This document shows positions 10,187-23,390 of a stretch of DNA of 64,000 nucleotides, piece after piece (the first letter of the stretch is position 1; every line of letters begins with the position of its first letter). The notes beneath the pieces are model-generated. The model was not told the origin of the DNA and did not search any database. It saw nothing but the letters and a program-made list of their open reading frames with translations. This DNA is from Silene conica. Its lineage: Eukaryota; Streptophyta; Magnoliopsida; Caryophyllales; Caryophyllaceae. Location: positions 53,664,202 to 53,728,201 of the forward strand of contig CM055312.2 in the NCBI GenBank assembly GCA_029255685.2. The letters are read 5' to 3'. The position numbers were made by a program, and so were the translations under genes.

Positions 10187-13100
10187 TCAATCAAACAGAT
10201 GTGGATAACGCTCTCTCATGGACGCCTCGGCTTCCCATGTAGCTTCCTCTAGGTTATGATTAGTCCACAAAACTTTTACCAAAGACGTCTCCCCATTGCG
10301 AGTCTTTCGCACCTTCCTGTCCAGAATCTCCTTTGGAGTCTCAGCGTAGGACAACTGTTCGTCTACCTCAATCACCTCGTGCTGAAGAACATGTGATGGA
10401 TCGCTCACATATTTCCTCAACTGAGACACATGGAACACATTATGGACCTTGGATAGGGCCGGAGGTAAAGCTAATCGGTATGCCACCTCTCCAACTCTGT
10501 CCAAAATCTCAAATGGTCCAATAAACTTCTGACTCAGTTTGCCACGCTTCCCAAACCTCATCACACCCTTCATTGGAGACACTTTCAGCAACACCTTCTC
10601 TCCTACATCGAACGAGATATCACTCCTCTTCAGATCTGCGTAGCTCTTCTGTCTATCCTGGGCGGCCCTCATTTTCTGTCGAATAATCTGAACCTGCTCC
10701 ACCATCTCCTAGATCATATCTGGCCCTAAGGTCACAACATCGGCTCGATCATCCTAACACACAGGACTCCGACAGTTCCTCCCATACAAAGCCTCGAAAG
10801 GGGCCATCCCTATACTGGCATGATAGCTGTTGTTATAAGAAAACTCTATCAATCCCAGTCGATCCTCCCAAGATCCTCCGAACTCTAGTACGCATGCCCT
10901 CAACATATCCTTGAGGGTCTGAATCGTTCTCTCAGTCTGACCATCAGTAGCTAGATGGACAGCTGTACTCATCTTCAATTGGGTACCCAAAGCGGCCTGC
11001 AACTCCTGCCAAAATCTAGATATGAACCTCGAGTCTCGATCTGAAACAATGTCCTTGAGTATGCCATGCAATTTGACCACATTCTAGACATATGACTTAG
11101 CGAGCTCGGCTTTACTCCAGGTATCTTTCATCGGAATAAAGTGAGCAGACTTAGTCAAACGATCCACAATTACCCAAATCATGTTGTTGCCCCTCTGAGT
11201 CCGAGGCAACCCCACAATGAAATCCATCGAGATGTTCTCCCACTTCCACTCTGGCACATCTAATGACTGAATCTTTCCCTGTGGTCTCTTATGCTCCCCT
11301 TTCACTCTCTGACATGTCAAACACCTTGACACAAACTCTGCGACTTCCTTCTTCATATTAGGCCACCAGAACGTCTTCTTAAGGTCTTTATACAACTTAT
11401 CACCCCCTGGGTGAACGGAATATGGGGTAGCATGAGCTTCAGTCAGGATTTTCTTCTTTAGCTCCTCAACCTCCGGAACACACCATCGCCCACTGAACCT
11501 CAAACTATCGTCGGTAAGAATACTGAACTTGGATGCAGCCTCTCCAACCTCACTCTCAACCATCCCGCGCCACTTCTGGATTCTCGCATCGTTCTCTTGC
11601 AACTCTCGAATTTCCCCATACAACTCAGGCTCCACGGTCAAGTCACTAAGAGCATCCCCTTTCCGGATCATGAAAATTCCCATTTCCCTTAGTTCGCCAT
11701 GCAACCTCACTCTCGATCTGGCACAACTCAGAGCATGAACAGACTTCCTGCTTAGGGCATCAGCTACCACATTTGCCTTGCCTTCATGGTAGACAATATG
11801 CATATCATAGTCTCTAATCAACTCTATCCACCTCCTCTGTCTCATGTTCAACTCACGCGGGGTGTAGATATACTTCAAACTCTTGTGATCAGAAAGCACC
11901 TTAAAAGTGGCTCCATAAAGGTAATGGCGCCACAATTTAAGTGCAAAGACCACTGCTCCCAATTCCAAATCATGAGTCGGATAATTTTCTTCATAAGTCT
12001 TCAATTGGCGAGAAGCATACGCTATCACTCTCCCATTCTGCATTAGCACACAACCCAATCCATGCTTCGAAGCGTCAGTATACACTTCAAAATTATCACT
12101 CCCGACAGGCAACGCGAGGATAGGAGCTGTTGTTAGACGTTCCTTAAGGGTCAGAAATGCCTTCTCACAACTCTCATCCCAGACGAAACGGTTCTCCTTC
12201 CTCATTAATGACGTCAACGGCTTTTCTATCTTCGAAAAATCTTTGACAAACCTCCGATAATAACCAGCCAATCCCAGGAAGCTTCAAATCTCGCTCACAT
12301 TCTTCGGACTTTGCCACTTAGTCACAACCTCAATCTTACTAGGGTCGACAGATACCCCCTCCTTGGAAATTACATGCCCCAGAAATGCGACTTTCTCCAA
12401 CCAGAACTCACACTTACTCAGCTTAGCATTGAGCTTATGCTCCACCAGGGTCTGAAGTACTCTCCTCAAATGATCCTCGTGCTCTTCCGCATTCTTGGAA
12501 TACACTAGGATATCATCGATGAATACCACCACGAACTTATCCAGATATGGGCTAAAGACTCGGTTCATCAAATCCATGAACACAGCTGGAGCGTTAGTCA
12601 ATCCAAATGCCATAACCACAAATTCGTAGTGGCCATACCTCGTTCTGAAAGCGGTCTTTGGAATATCTTCATCTTTTATTCTCAACTGGTGATACCCGGA
12701 TCTCAAGTCGATCTTAGAGAAAACCCCAGCTCCACTTAACAGATCGAACAGGTCGTCAATTCTTGGCAATGGATAACGGTTCTTGATGGTCACATTGTTC
12801 AGCTCTCGATAGTCAACACAAAGCCTCAAACTCCCATCTTTCTTCTTCACAAATAACACAGGTGCTCCCCAGGGCGACACACTGGGTCGGATGAATCCTT
12901 TTTCAGCTAGTTCATCCAACTGCTTCTTCAATTCCTCCATCTCCTTTGGTCCCATACGGTACAGTGATTTAGATATCGGCCCCGCCCCAGGTTTTAGGTC
13001 AATGGAAAATTCCACTTCCCTCATTGGCGGTAACCCTGGAACGTCATCTCGGAATACTCCTTCAAACTCCCGCACCACAGGTATCTCGCTAGTCTTAGGG

Positions 13101-13318
13101 GTCTCAGCCTCACAATCCCACATTTGGCACAAGATCAGACTCTCTCCTTTCCTCAAGCTAGACTTAAGGGTATTGACGGAAATGAATTTGATTTTAGGTT
13201 TGACTCGATATCCCTTGTAAGACACCCTCACTCCCTTAGGTCCCTTCAAGGAAATTTTCTTTTGATGACAGTCAATAAAAGCCCGATACTTCCCCAGCCA
13301 GTCCATCCCCAGAATCAC
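10187..13318 (-). pseudogene. Element B pol: RT, RNase H, integrase, chromodomain-like end
   Basis: One reading frame with four stop codons: TGA 12284-12286, TAG 11084-11086, TAG 10754-10756 and TAG 10709-10711. In order it carries the LGMDWL end of the protease region; an RT with [21 protein letters not shown] and the catalytic FIDDIL; RNase H with [15 protein letters not shown]; an H-H-C-C integrase finger ending [17 protein letters not shown]; integrase core blocks MDFIVGLP and [10 protein letters not shown]; and a C-terminal chromodomain-like block ([15 protein letters not shown]). The organisation matches the Tekay/Del chromovirus lineage (inference). A one-base frameshift near 13335 separates it from gag-protease. 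It encodes no working polyprotein. Confidence 0.9.
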
Positions 13319-14199
13319 CTCAAAGCCCCCAGTGGAAATTCTATGAGGTCACAATAAAAGTTTGCTTCCCCGATTTTGATGGGTACACTACCATATATTT
13401 TATTACAAGTTATCGACTCGCCTGAAGGTATGGTCACTGAGTCCGCGACCCAATTAAATCTCTCAAGTCCCAAGGCCTTAACATGATCTCTAGACACAAA
13501 AGAATGGGTGGCACCGGAATCGAAAAGTACGAAAGTAGGTTTAGAGTTCACAAGAAAAGTACCGGTCACCACATGAGCATCATCTTTTGCGGCTTGCTTC
13601 CCCATGGCAAAAAGCTTGCCACTGGATTTAGCTCCACTCTGACTGGCACTAGATGTCCCAGCATGCTGGTTCCCTTCTGCTCCCGTCTTCTGATTGCTTC
13701 CACTTCCATGGTATTGATTTTGGTATGAACGATTCTGATTGTTGTTGAAGTTCCTCTGATAATTGCTGCTGCCTCCAGACTTCGTACCCCCACCATAGGT
13801 TGTCATGGGTGTACGATAGCCACTGCTACCATAGGACTGAGTGCGTGATCCCTGATATCCTGATGTAGGCGTACGATAACCCCTGGACTGATTCCCTCCA
13901 GATGAGCGACACACTGCCTGCTTGTGTCCCCTCTTTCCACAGCCAAAACAAACTATTCCCACCGAACCACTGCTGGCAATTCCACTCATGTGATTATCCC
14001 CACTCTGATTCCTCACTCCTCCGGAAGTATTGTTGCTGAAATACCCACTATACTTGTTGGTGCTTTGCTTCTTCGACCCAGAACCTTCAGCTACCGCTTC
14101 AGCCTTTCTCTTTTCAGATTTTGACTTCTTGTCCTCTTTGATCATTTCTGAGAGCCTCTCCGCCGCCCCAACCTGTAAATAGATGTCCCGGACTGTGGT
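13315..14199 (-). pseudogene. Element B gag C-terminus (zinc knuckle) and protease
   Basis: This continues the gag that is cut at 14200/23390 by element C. It shows a CCHC knuckle CFGCGKRGHKQAVC, a Gly/Ser/Gln-rich spacer, then the aspartic protease VLFDSGATHSF. The frame ends at 13315 because a base is missing in the G-run near 13335, after which the pol frame takes over. The zinc knuckle would bind RNA and the protease would process the polyprotein. Confidence 0.88.
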
Positions 14200-14204
14200 G
14201 GGCG

Positions 14205-15512
14205 TGTTGGAGGAAGTGTCCTCGACAATAGTGTGTTGACATAATTAAAACTCATTTGAATGAAACACAACTGGGAGTGTTACTCTTTTAAAGTCAACTG
14301 ATCAATATTTATCGATAATGATTGGCTGTCTAGAGTTTGACATTATCGTCATATGATGGTGGTGATCAGTTGATCCCTTAAGGTCATATCTTTAGGGAAT
14401 TCCGTCTCAATGGAATAATTAATTAATATTGTATTGGATACAAATTAATTAATAACTGGAAATTTTGGAAATAATTTTATATGACGAATATTTTTATAAT
14501 GGGATTATAATAATAATAAAAGTCAAGGTAATAAAATTGTTTTATTACTCGGTTTTATTTATTCGTTTAGGAAACGATTAAATTGAGAATGAACACGGTT
14601 GATCATAAAATTACAAAGAGTTGTAATTAAATTATGACATTACATTTTTGTACAAAAATAATTTCGAATTATTAGTGTATTTATTTAAATGTAATAAAAT
14701 TTGTAAATTATGAATTTTAATAGTTAAAATTGCACAATTAACAAATAGGGTCATGTGTTATGAGACATGTGTGACATGTTACAAATTAACACAATTGACA
14801 AAGATAAAATAGGTCCATTTAAGACCTCATTTCAGCCGTGTACTAGCATGTATGTATGAGGATTGTGTGTTTGAATGAATAAGGTGATTGTGTGTGTAAG
14901 TAAATGTGTAAGAGTGTGTAAGAGTGTAAGGCATAATTGATGCTTTATGTAAGAGCATAGAGAGCATGCATTGGCTCCCTCTTGGCTTGGTTTTGGCCGG
15001 CCTAACACACTCAATAGAGAGCATGAATTGCTCTCTATATAATACCATATACACACCTCACTATTAGTAGTGGTTGTTGTGTGCATACCTCCTTACTACA
15101 AGCACTTTCATACTACAACCTCATTCTCATAATTCCTTAGCTAAAATAGTTTTTACTAAGGAAATAATTATTTCCTATACTAATAATATTAAGAGTAATA
15201 TTATTATTATTATTTCTAGTATACTTATACTAATTTTCTAGTAACAAAATTAGTATTAGTTTGAGATCGGGTCCTTGATACGCATCTTTTGGAGACGATT
15301 TTTCTTAGATCGTTTAAGGGTATTTCGGTGGTTTGAAGACTCATATAATAGGTGATTATTGAGTATAAACCTTCTAAAACCAATGTAAGGACTATCACAT
15401 CTTATGATATCATCATGCATGCATAAGATCCAATTAAGTTTTATGACCTAAACTTAAAGAAACAAAACTCATATTAAATTTGAGTATAAAATAAGGAACC
15501 TAGTTTCCAACA
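14205..15512 (+). repeat. 5' LTR of element C (1,308 bp)
   Basis: It differs from the 3' LTR at only about nine positions that I could find by eye (roughly 99.3% identity), and the lengths are equal. A TATA-like TATATAATA at 15036-15044 probably positions the transcript start. Confidence 0.92.
15036..15044 (+). promoter_or_regulatory. TATA box of element C LTR
   Basis: TATATAATA within CTCTCTATATAATACC, about 470 bp before the LTR end. It is repeated at 22909-22917 in the other LTR. Assigned by sequence and position only. Confidence 0.55.
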
Positions 15513-15514
15513 AT

Positions 15515-15526
15515 TGGTATCAGAGC
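15515..15526 (+). other. Primer-binding site of element C
   Basis: TGGTATCAGAGC, two bases after the 5' LTR, complementary to initiator Met tRNA. This fixes the plus orientation of the element. Confidence 0.92.
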
Positions 15527-18001
15527 ATTACGGTTGTTGCATGCATGATCGGATTCATGTTTTATGTTAAAATCGGTTTAACATACATTTCGAAAATTTC
15601 GAAATTATTGTGTTTATTATGATAAATCACAAAATAATTTTGCATGTTAAAGTTTCTGTTTCTAAAATGGTTTTAGGACATAAAAATAATTTTATGGATT
15701 TTTATTGTTCATTTTTATATTTATTTGTATATTTTGTAGTTTAAATCGGTTTTAAACAACAATTAATGGGAAAAATAGCTAAATATAGTTTCTGGCCGAG
15801 ATTTTTTGATATGTTCTCACATGCATATTTAATATATTGTATATGATTTTTCGTAAGAAATGGAGTTAATGTGCATGGATTATGAATTTTATGAGATAAA
15901 TAGTCATAATATGAGCAAAATGGGTATATATGGTTATATTTCGAATTTAACCTTAAAAATTTTATGAGAAGTCACATGCAATATATAAAATACCTGTATA
16001 AAGTTTTGGATTTATTGGACTTATTTTGCATGATTAATGATTTTTATAGTAAAAATCGTATTAAAAGTGACTTAAATTCGACTTTAATAGTTATAGTTGG
16101 AATTTTGCCATAAAAATTTTACACAATGTCACATGCAATATTTACAGTATGTATGTAAGTTTTGGGAATTTATTCCCAAGTGATGCATGATTTATGATTT
16201 TAATGGTTAAAATCGGATAAATAGTGACTTATTGTGTTAAAAATAGTTAATCTTAATATTATGGCATGAAATTTTACCCATAGATGTCTTATATGATAGG
16301 GACATCAGATCTAAAAGTTGGATATCAAAAAGTTTCTGTTTTTATGATTATTAATTTTTAATGAGTTAATTAGTTAATAATCGTAATTTATGAGTCGTAA
16401 AAATAAAATTTCGAGCATGGTCTGAAATTTTTGGTCATTTTCAGGTTCTAATATATATTTTAGCATGACTAAAAATTTATGGCAAATTATTGCAAGTTTT
16501 TATAATTTAAATCGGATTTTAAACTATAAAAACGGCTTTTATACGATTTATTTGAGAAATAAACCATAAACATATGCACAAGGCCATTTTATTAATTTCT
16601 GAATTTTTAGAAAATTTCCAGAAAGTTTAAAATTTTTGAATTCTAAATTTCGAATTTTATTGACTCATTTGCCGTATTTTGTTTATTTTTCCCGAAAATA
16701 CAAGTAATTTATGAACAATAATGCAAAATCAAGTTAGATCATGATCAAATATTAGTAGAGACTAAACATTGATTCCTAAAGTAAGTTAGGATGATTAACT
16801 TGGACATAAATGAGATTTATGTAATTTTGGATGATTTTAATAGTTAAAATCGCGCATATCCGTAAAAACCGTAAACAAATATGAGATATTTGCTCCCATA
16901 AGGCGATTTGGCATTAAAAATTGAGCATGTGCATACATAATTTATTTATTGCAATTTATTTAATATGAATGTCATATTTTGAATGTTATTTATATAATTT
17001 GGAATTATGTAATTTCTCTTAGTATGGCCTTAGTTTTAATCAATATTACCCGTAATGAAAGAGAATATTGATTCGGTTGTAATTTATGTGATCTCGTATC
17101 ACGGGTTTGTAATTTAAATTTTCAGTTTTACAATAGAATAGTTGTGTTATTTTATTGTAATTCCGGAGATCCTAAAGACGGTGCCATACGGAAAGGAGTT
17201 CCGACAAGACGGTGTTTTCTTGGATGGCGTGCCAATAAAGTTCAAGGGACCATGGAGTTGGTTTCCGAATTTGTAATAGTTAATTAGTTTTTACTATTAC
17301 TAGGAAGGCCATACTAGGATTTTATTGCTTTATTGCTTTTACTTTTGCATTTTAATATGTTTGCATGCATAGCCAAATCGCCATAAACATGCATATTAGT
17401 TTAGATCGTTATAAACGACCGTGTCAATTATAATTATCGAGTTCACCAATTTAATTCGCTTAAAGGAGATGGATAATAAATTGACAAGACCTCTATATTA
17501 AACAAAAACAATTGAGAATTAGCCTTACCAAATAGTAGAACCCATGAGCTTCTATTTCGTGGGGTGGTGCTAGTCCAGTGGGCAGTACGAACCTCATTAC
17601 GTAGGATAAGTGGGGCAATGGGGTGGATTCAGTCCAGTGGGCGGATCGCATCCCGATGCAATTGAAATTTGGTTTGTACTCAACGGAAGTGTAGAGGACC
17701 AGTGGTCAATGTGTTCCGGGCTAAGATGTATAAATTATGATTTGTCATCAACCAAGAGTTCTAAGGTAGAACCGGTTTATTTTAACCCACCAAACCATAT
17801 CATTGGGTCGGAGTTCCAGTGGTTCACGATTTCGATAGTATGGGTTTGGGTCTTGGAATCATTTATAAAATTGGATAGAGGTCATTTTATAGATGCATCA
17901 ACTTAGTAAATATGTTTACAAGTTAAAATGAAAATTAAAACGATTAGCATTTAATTTCTTCATATGTTTAAAATTTTGTAGTCTTCGAATCAATATCAAT
18001 C
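15527..18001 (+). other. Element C long 5' leader, non-coding
   Basis: About 2.5 kb of AT-rich leader without a long open frame. A block near 16680 (TTTATTTTTCCCGAAAATAC) and one near 17170 (CCTAAAGACGGTGCC) resemble blocks in the leader of element D, suggesting kinship. Confidence 0.7.
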
Positions 18002-18910
18002 ATGACTACTTCCACTACTACAAACACTTCATGGTTACGTTCCTTCATGGATCGTTGTAAGCTAGAAAAAAATGGGGCAAACTTTGCCGATTGGGATGCC
18101 CAACTATTGTTAGCGGCAGAGGGAGACGGTAAGACCGAATTCCTCATTGAAGAATCACCTCCTGAACCTGCAGAGAATGCCACCGCCGCAGCAAGACGAC
18201 CTTATGATACTTATCAGAAGGAGTCTGCGGCAATCAAAAATGTTTTGATCTTCTCGATGGAGCCGGAACTCCAAAGGAGTGCCATAAAGATTGGCACGGC
18301 CTATGAGATCTACTCCACGCTTGTGACAATGTTCTCAAAGGCTTCGAGAATTGTCCAATACGAGGCGGCATCGGCTTTCTTTGATCTCAACCTTAAGGAG
18401 GGGCAAAAGGCTAGCCCACATGTGCTCAAGTTAATTTAGCATGTAGAAACCCTAAGGATGAATCAAGTGGACATTCCTAAGGAACTTGTGATTGACAGAA
18501 TCCTCCACTCCTTGTCTAAGGTGAAAACTTATGTGCAATTCCGGGTGAATTTCAACATGAGGAACCAAGACGTCTCTCTCGATGAATTGCACAATATGAT
18601 CGTGCAAGCTGAAAGGGATATGGGCCTAAATGTTAGTGCCCCTAAGGATGTGCTCAACATTAATGTTAAGAGCAAAGGAAAGTTCAAAAGGAAGGGTAAG
18701 GCAAAGGGGAAGCAACCTTCCAAAGGTTCAAAGAAAGTGTCTTCTGAGGCAAGCACCTCCAAATCCAAGAAGAGCCCTCATAAAGGGGCCAAATGCTTTT
18801 ATTGCAATGGCAAAGGACATTGGAAGAGGAACTGTTCCAAGTATCTCAGCGATCTCAAAGCTGGGAAGTTTCTTCCAGTTGGTACGATAACTATCCCGAT
18901 TTTATGTTAA
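18002..18910 (+). pseudogene. Element C gag with one internal stop
   Basis: The gag starts at ATG 18002 and ends at TAA 18908-18910, 302 codons, with one TAG at 18437-18439. The frame after the TAG is the same. It has the copia gag (UBN2-like) order: NFADWDAQLL, AIKNVLIFSMEPELQ, then VIDRILHSL, and a C-terminal CCHC knuckle CFYCNGKGHWKRNC (18794-18835). It is close in order and motif to the gag of element D. The TAG could have arisen from CAG by one transition. It may be dead, or read through at low level. Confidence 0.85.
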
Positions 18911-21900
18911 TCTCAACTAATGTATCATGATACAAGTTGTGATGTGAATGCTCTTCTTACTTGAATTAGGGCATGAAAGCAAAGATAAGGGAAAAGAGAA
19001 ACAAGCTTGATGGATCAAGGGAACTAAGAGTAGCTCCACTCGGGATGATCAAGGAGCTTTGTTTTTCCGCTTATTTTGCTAATATTTCAAGTGTTGTATG
19101 AACAATTAAAACCTATGTTTTATTTCCTTGTTGGACAAGGAAAGGGGTAATCCTTGAACAATATGTTGTAATTTGGATAATGTAGTGACTTGGTTTTCAA
19201 CCCGAGTCACTATCGGTTTATAATTATGTTCTTGTTTAGTTTAACATACACTTGCAAATCTTAAACATAAAATAGAATTGATTATGAAATTTCAATGTAT
19301 GACCATTGAAGCCAAATTGGTATAGGATACCCAATTCAAATCAAATCAAAATCAAATTAAGTTTAGAACTCAATTAAGAGGAAAAGTTGTCAACCATCCA
19401 AAACTATCTAAGCTTTAAATCGAATAATTTCTGTAATAAATCATAAGGGTACACAAACCAACATCAAAGTCATTGCTTGTGGCCTTAGTGGCTATCTTTG
19501 GTGATAAAATGGGATTATTATTACAAAGATAGAGTGGGAGAAATTTGAAAAGCCACAAATAGCATATGATTTTGATAAGCACAATGGATATGATCTATTA
19601 GTGAATAGTAGGATTTATTGGGTTTTGGTTGTGTAAGAGATTTAGAAGGTAGATAAAGTCGTGGATAGGATCTACGTATCTACGATTTAGAAAATCTACA
19701 CCTTATGGTTGTAAAAGGTAGATTAGGCTGTGGATAAGATTCTACGCCTTATCATCCCAAAAGTTGTGGATAAGCCCAAAGGTTGTAGATAAGATCTACG
19801 GTTTGGTAAAAATCTACGCCTTATATCCCAACGGCCCCGGCCCTGGGGATACTTCAAGAATAAATTCTTGAAGTTTGTAAGGAAAAATTCTATACATGGA
19901 TAAGATCCATGATAGAGTCCTCGTACAGTACAAGATAAGATAAATGTGGGGAACTGAAAGTTCCCACACACAGAAATTGTACACCATAAGAAAAGACTCT
20001 TATAGAAACTACGGGAGGACACTCGAAGAAAATTATTCAAAAGATTTTGAAAAGGCTCAAGAAAGGGTTCTTGGATTTAGATGGTGATCTAAATGTGTCA
20101 ATGCAAATTCTAAAGACCATGAAATTTATAAGACATACATGCTAATAAATGAGATTTATTGGGAGAAGCATATGTTGACATGTGGATGGCAGCAGTCTGC
20201 AAAGTTAAGGGTAACTTTGTTGAAAGTAGTAAGGTAATTCATTGAGAATGAATTCAGTAAAATCAATAACCATTTTTCAAAAGGGTATTTGAAAAGGATG
20301 TGACTATTAGCACATATGGTTAAGTCCCAACCATTTCATTTCATTAAATGTTAAGGAACATTGAATTGAGTGGGAGCTTTATGATTTACGGTTAAATGTA
20401 AAGTTCGGTGGGAGTTCTCGCTCCAGGATTTGAAGCTATTGAGTCATGGGAATGACTTCGGGATCTTCAGAATCAGGCAAGAACAAGAGTTTAGTGGGAG
20501 TAAACGTTATCTAAAACAACTCATTGCTCGTTTGGAATGAAGCATTGATACTTATGAAAGGTACACGAGTTTTTTGGTTCTAGATGACATATTGATATGA
20601 ATTAAATCTAATTGAACATGGGATGTTTAGTTGAGGTTATAAGAGACATCTTGATGTTAGTATTAAGGTTGTTCATGGAGATGAAGATAGTATAACCATG
20701 ATGTGATCATGGAAATTTATCGAACCTTAAGTACTATTGTTTGCACGTTTAAATCACTAATGTCTCCGCCATTAGTATAATCGTGTAAAGTGGATGCGCA
20801 CCGCTTACAGGACAACCCGTTGAGCAGGTGTTAAACCAATGATTAAACCTTGATCAATTGTCAAAGTATTCTCCAATGAAGATGAAAGACAAATTCAAGA
20901 TCTTGGAAGATAACTTAGTCGTATGGTAAAAGGTTTGCAACGACTCAAGTTCCAAGACACCAAGCAAAGATTTGTGATAATTTCTGGCTTGCATTCATTG
21001 ACTATGCATCTCAATGACTTGTATTTTAACTACATGGTCATCACAAGATTCTATAAAATGTGTAAGTTCACAAATTATGTAAAGGCATTGCTGTGGCTGG
21101 GAGTTACACAATGCACATAATCTTATTCGCTAGTCATGAGAATGACTTGTCTCTTTCAGAGGAAAGATCAATGTATGGATATGATCCGCAAAGTGAACGA
21201 TCGCACGAACCGTGGTAAACCTGGTTTACTCAAAATGAAGATAATTACAATTTTAAGGGATGTAAACGAGAGACCCTAAAGCTGATTGTAAATTAAATGG
21301 TGTTCAAAGGTTGACCACTTGGATGATGTAATCCACTAATTATTTGAGTTATTTATAACTCACGAAAGGTCAAGTAAAATTCAAATGGGATGGTAAGACC
21401 ATATTGAACCCCATTAAAGTGAATTGAATTATCATGACCTCGCCCCTAGTTGCTCAAGTGAGGTGACATCTCAATGCAACCGGATGTGTGATGCGATTGA
21501 TGGCGAGTTCAATTGCCATAGAGTCATACGGGATGACTAATCGATCACCTAGGCATAGACATGTTAAGATACATTTGCCGGGCTAATGACCGCTGATAGA
21601 GCTCTGGCGTACTCTTATTAAAAGACTGCCTGGTCGTGGCGGGAGCATCTATCGTGTTTCACATGAGTCAGTTCTTGGACTGATGACTGTTCTCTGAGGT
21701 GGCATAGTTTTCAGATTAACTTTGATTTATGTCCTAACACCTTCATAACTGGGGTTTATAAGGACATATTTTGGGTTATGATGGGCTGTGGTCAGCCGGA
21801 AGGAATGAGTCGATTGGGAATTGTCCATCCCTTGTCAGGGTTGAGAAATATCTCTAGGCCACTCGAGGAGAATAATAACTATAAATGCGTGGCCACGCTC

Positions 21901-22066
21901 GGAAAGTATCTATGGTAGATAATTCCGGTCAGTAGTTATAAACTCCAGATCGAGATAAACCACTCTAGATTTTAATCAATTGCCGGCACGACCTGAGAGG
22001 ACGCCGTGCATTGAGTGGGAGATAGTAATAGGGCAAGAGAATTGGTAACACACACTTGTCTCGGAC
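18911..22066 (+). other. Element C 3' internal region, non-coding
   Basis: This occupies the place of pol but shows no RT, integrase or protease motif in any frame. Positions 19620-19830 contain several degenerate copies of a GTGGATAAGATCTACG-type motif. From about 21590 to 21920 there are blocks shared with the 3' non-coding part of element D, including GGCCACTCGAGGAG at about 21860. The region seems to be a conserved cis-acting stretch joined to unrelated filler. Confidence 0.65.
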
Positions 22067-22077
22067 AAGTGGGAGAT
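22067..22077 (+). other. Polypurine tract of element C
   Basis: AAGTGGGAGAT directly before the 3' LTR, the usual priming site for plus-strand synthesis. Confidence 0.85.
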
Positions 22078-23385
22078 TGTTGGAGGAAGTGTCCTCGACA
22101 ATAGTGTGTTGACATAATTAAAACTCATTTGAATGAAACACAACTGGGAGTGTTACTCTTTTAAAGTCAACTGATCAACATTTATCGATAATGATTGGCT
22201 GTCTAGAGTTTGACATTATCGTCATATGATGGTGGTGATCAGTTGATCCCTTAAGGTCATATCTTTAGGGAATTCCGTCTCAATGGAATAATTAATTAAT
22301 ATTGTATTGGATACAAATTAATTAATAACTGGAAATTTTGGAAATAATTTTATATGACGAATATTTTTATAATGGGATTATAATAATAATAAAAGTCAAG
22401 GTAATAAAATTGTTTTATTACTCGGTTTTATTTATTCATTTAGGAAACGATTAAATTGAGAATGAACACGGTTGATCATAAAATTACAAAGAGTTGTAAT
22501 TAAATTATGACATTACATTTTTGTACAAAAATAATTTCGAATTATTAGTGTATTTATTTAAATGTAATAAAATTTGTAAATTATGAAATTTAATAGTTAA
22601 AATTGCACAATTAACAAATAGGGTCATGTGTTATGAGACATGTGTGACATGTTACAAATTAACACAATTGACAAAGATAAAATAGGTCCATTTAAGACCT
22701 CATTTTAGCCGTGTACTATCATGTATGTATGAGGATTGTGTGTTTGAATGAATAAGGTGATTGTGTGTGTAAGTAAATGTGTAAGAGTGTGTAAGAGTGT
22801 AAGGCATAATTGATGCTTTATGTAAGAGCATAGAGAGCATGCATTGGCTCCCTCTTGGCTTGGTTTTGGCCGGCCTAACACACTCAATAGAGAGCATGAA
22901 TTGCTCTCTATATAATACCATATACACACCTCACTATTAGTAGTGGTTGTTGTGTGCATACCTCCTTACTACAAGCACTTTCATACTACAACCTCATTCT
23001 CATAATTCCTTAGCTAAAATAGTTTTTACTAAGGAAATAATTATTTCCTATACTAATAATATTAAGAGTAATATTATTATTATTATTTCTAGTATACTTA
23101 TACTAATTTTCTAGTAACAAAATTAGTATTAGTTTGAGATCGGGTCCTTGATACGCATCTTTTAGAGACGATTTTTCTTAGATCGTTTAAGGGTATTTCG
23201 GTGGTTTGAAGACTCATATAATAGGTGATTATTGAGTATAAACCTTCTGAAACCAATGTAAGGACTATCACATCTTATGATATCATCATGCATGCATAAG
23301 ATCCATTTAAGTTTTATGACCTAAACTTAAAGAAACAAAACTCATATTAGATTTGAGTATAAAATAAGGAACCTAGTTTCCAACA
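22078..23385 (+). repeat. 3' LTR of element C (1,308 bp)
   Basis: Counterpart of 14205-15512, followed by the GGGCG duplication at 23386-23390. Confidence 0.92.
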
Positions 23386-23390
23386 GGGCG

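Larger units (their letters stand above)
14205..23385 (+). mobile_element. Copia-type gag-only element C (TR-GAG/LARD-like), 9.2 kb
   Basis: Two 1,308-bp LTRs (TGTTGGAG...TTCCAACA), a TGGTATCAGAGC primer-binding site, a purine tract and a 5-bp target duplication GGGCG (14200-14204, 23386-23390) define the element exactly. Inside there is only a gag; I find no protease, integrase or RT in 6.5 kb of internal sequence. It belongs to the group of non-autonomous elements with a gag but no pol (TR-GAG in the literature). It needs pol proteins from another element. The insertion splits element B's gag. Confidence 0.9.

Noticed and set aside
15515..15526. Possible tRNA gene fragment
   Set aside because: The 12-base match to Met tRNA is a primer-binding site next to an LTR. 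No cloverleaf can be formed.
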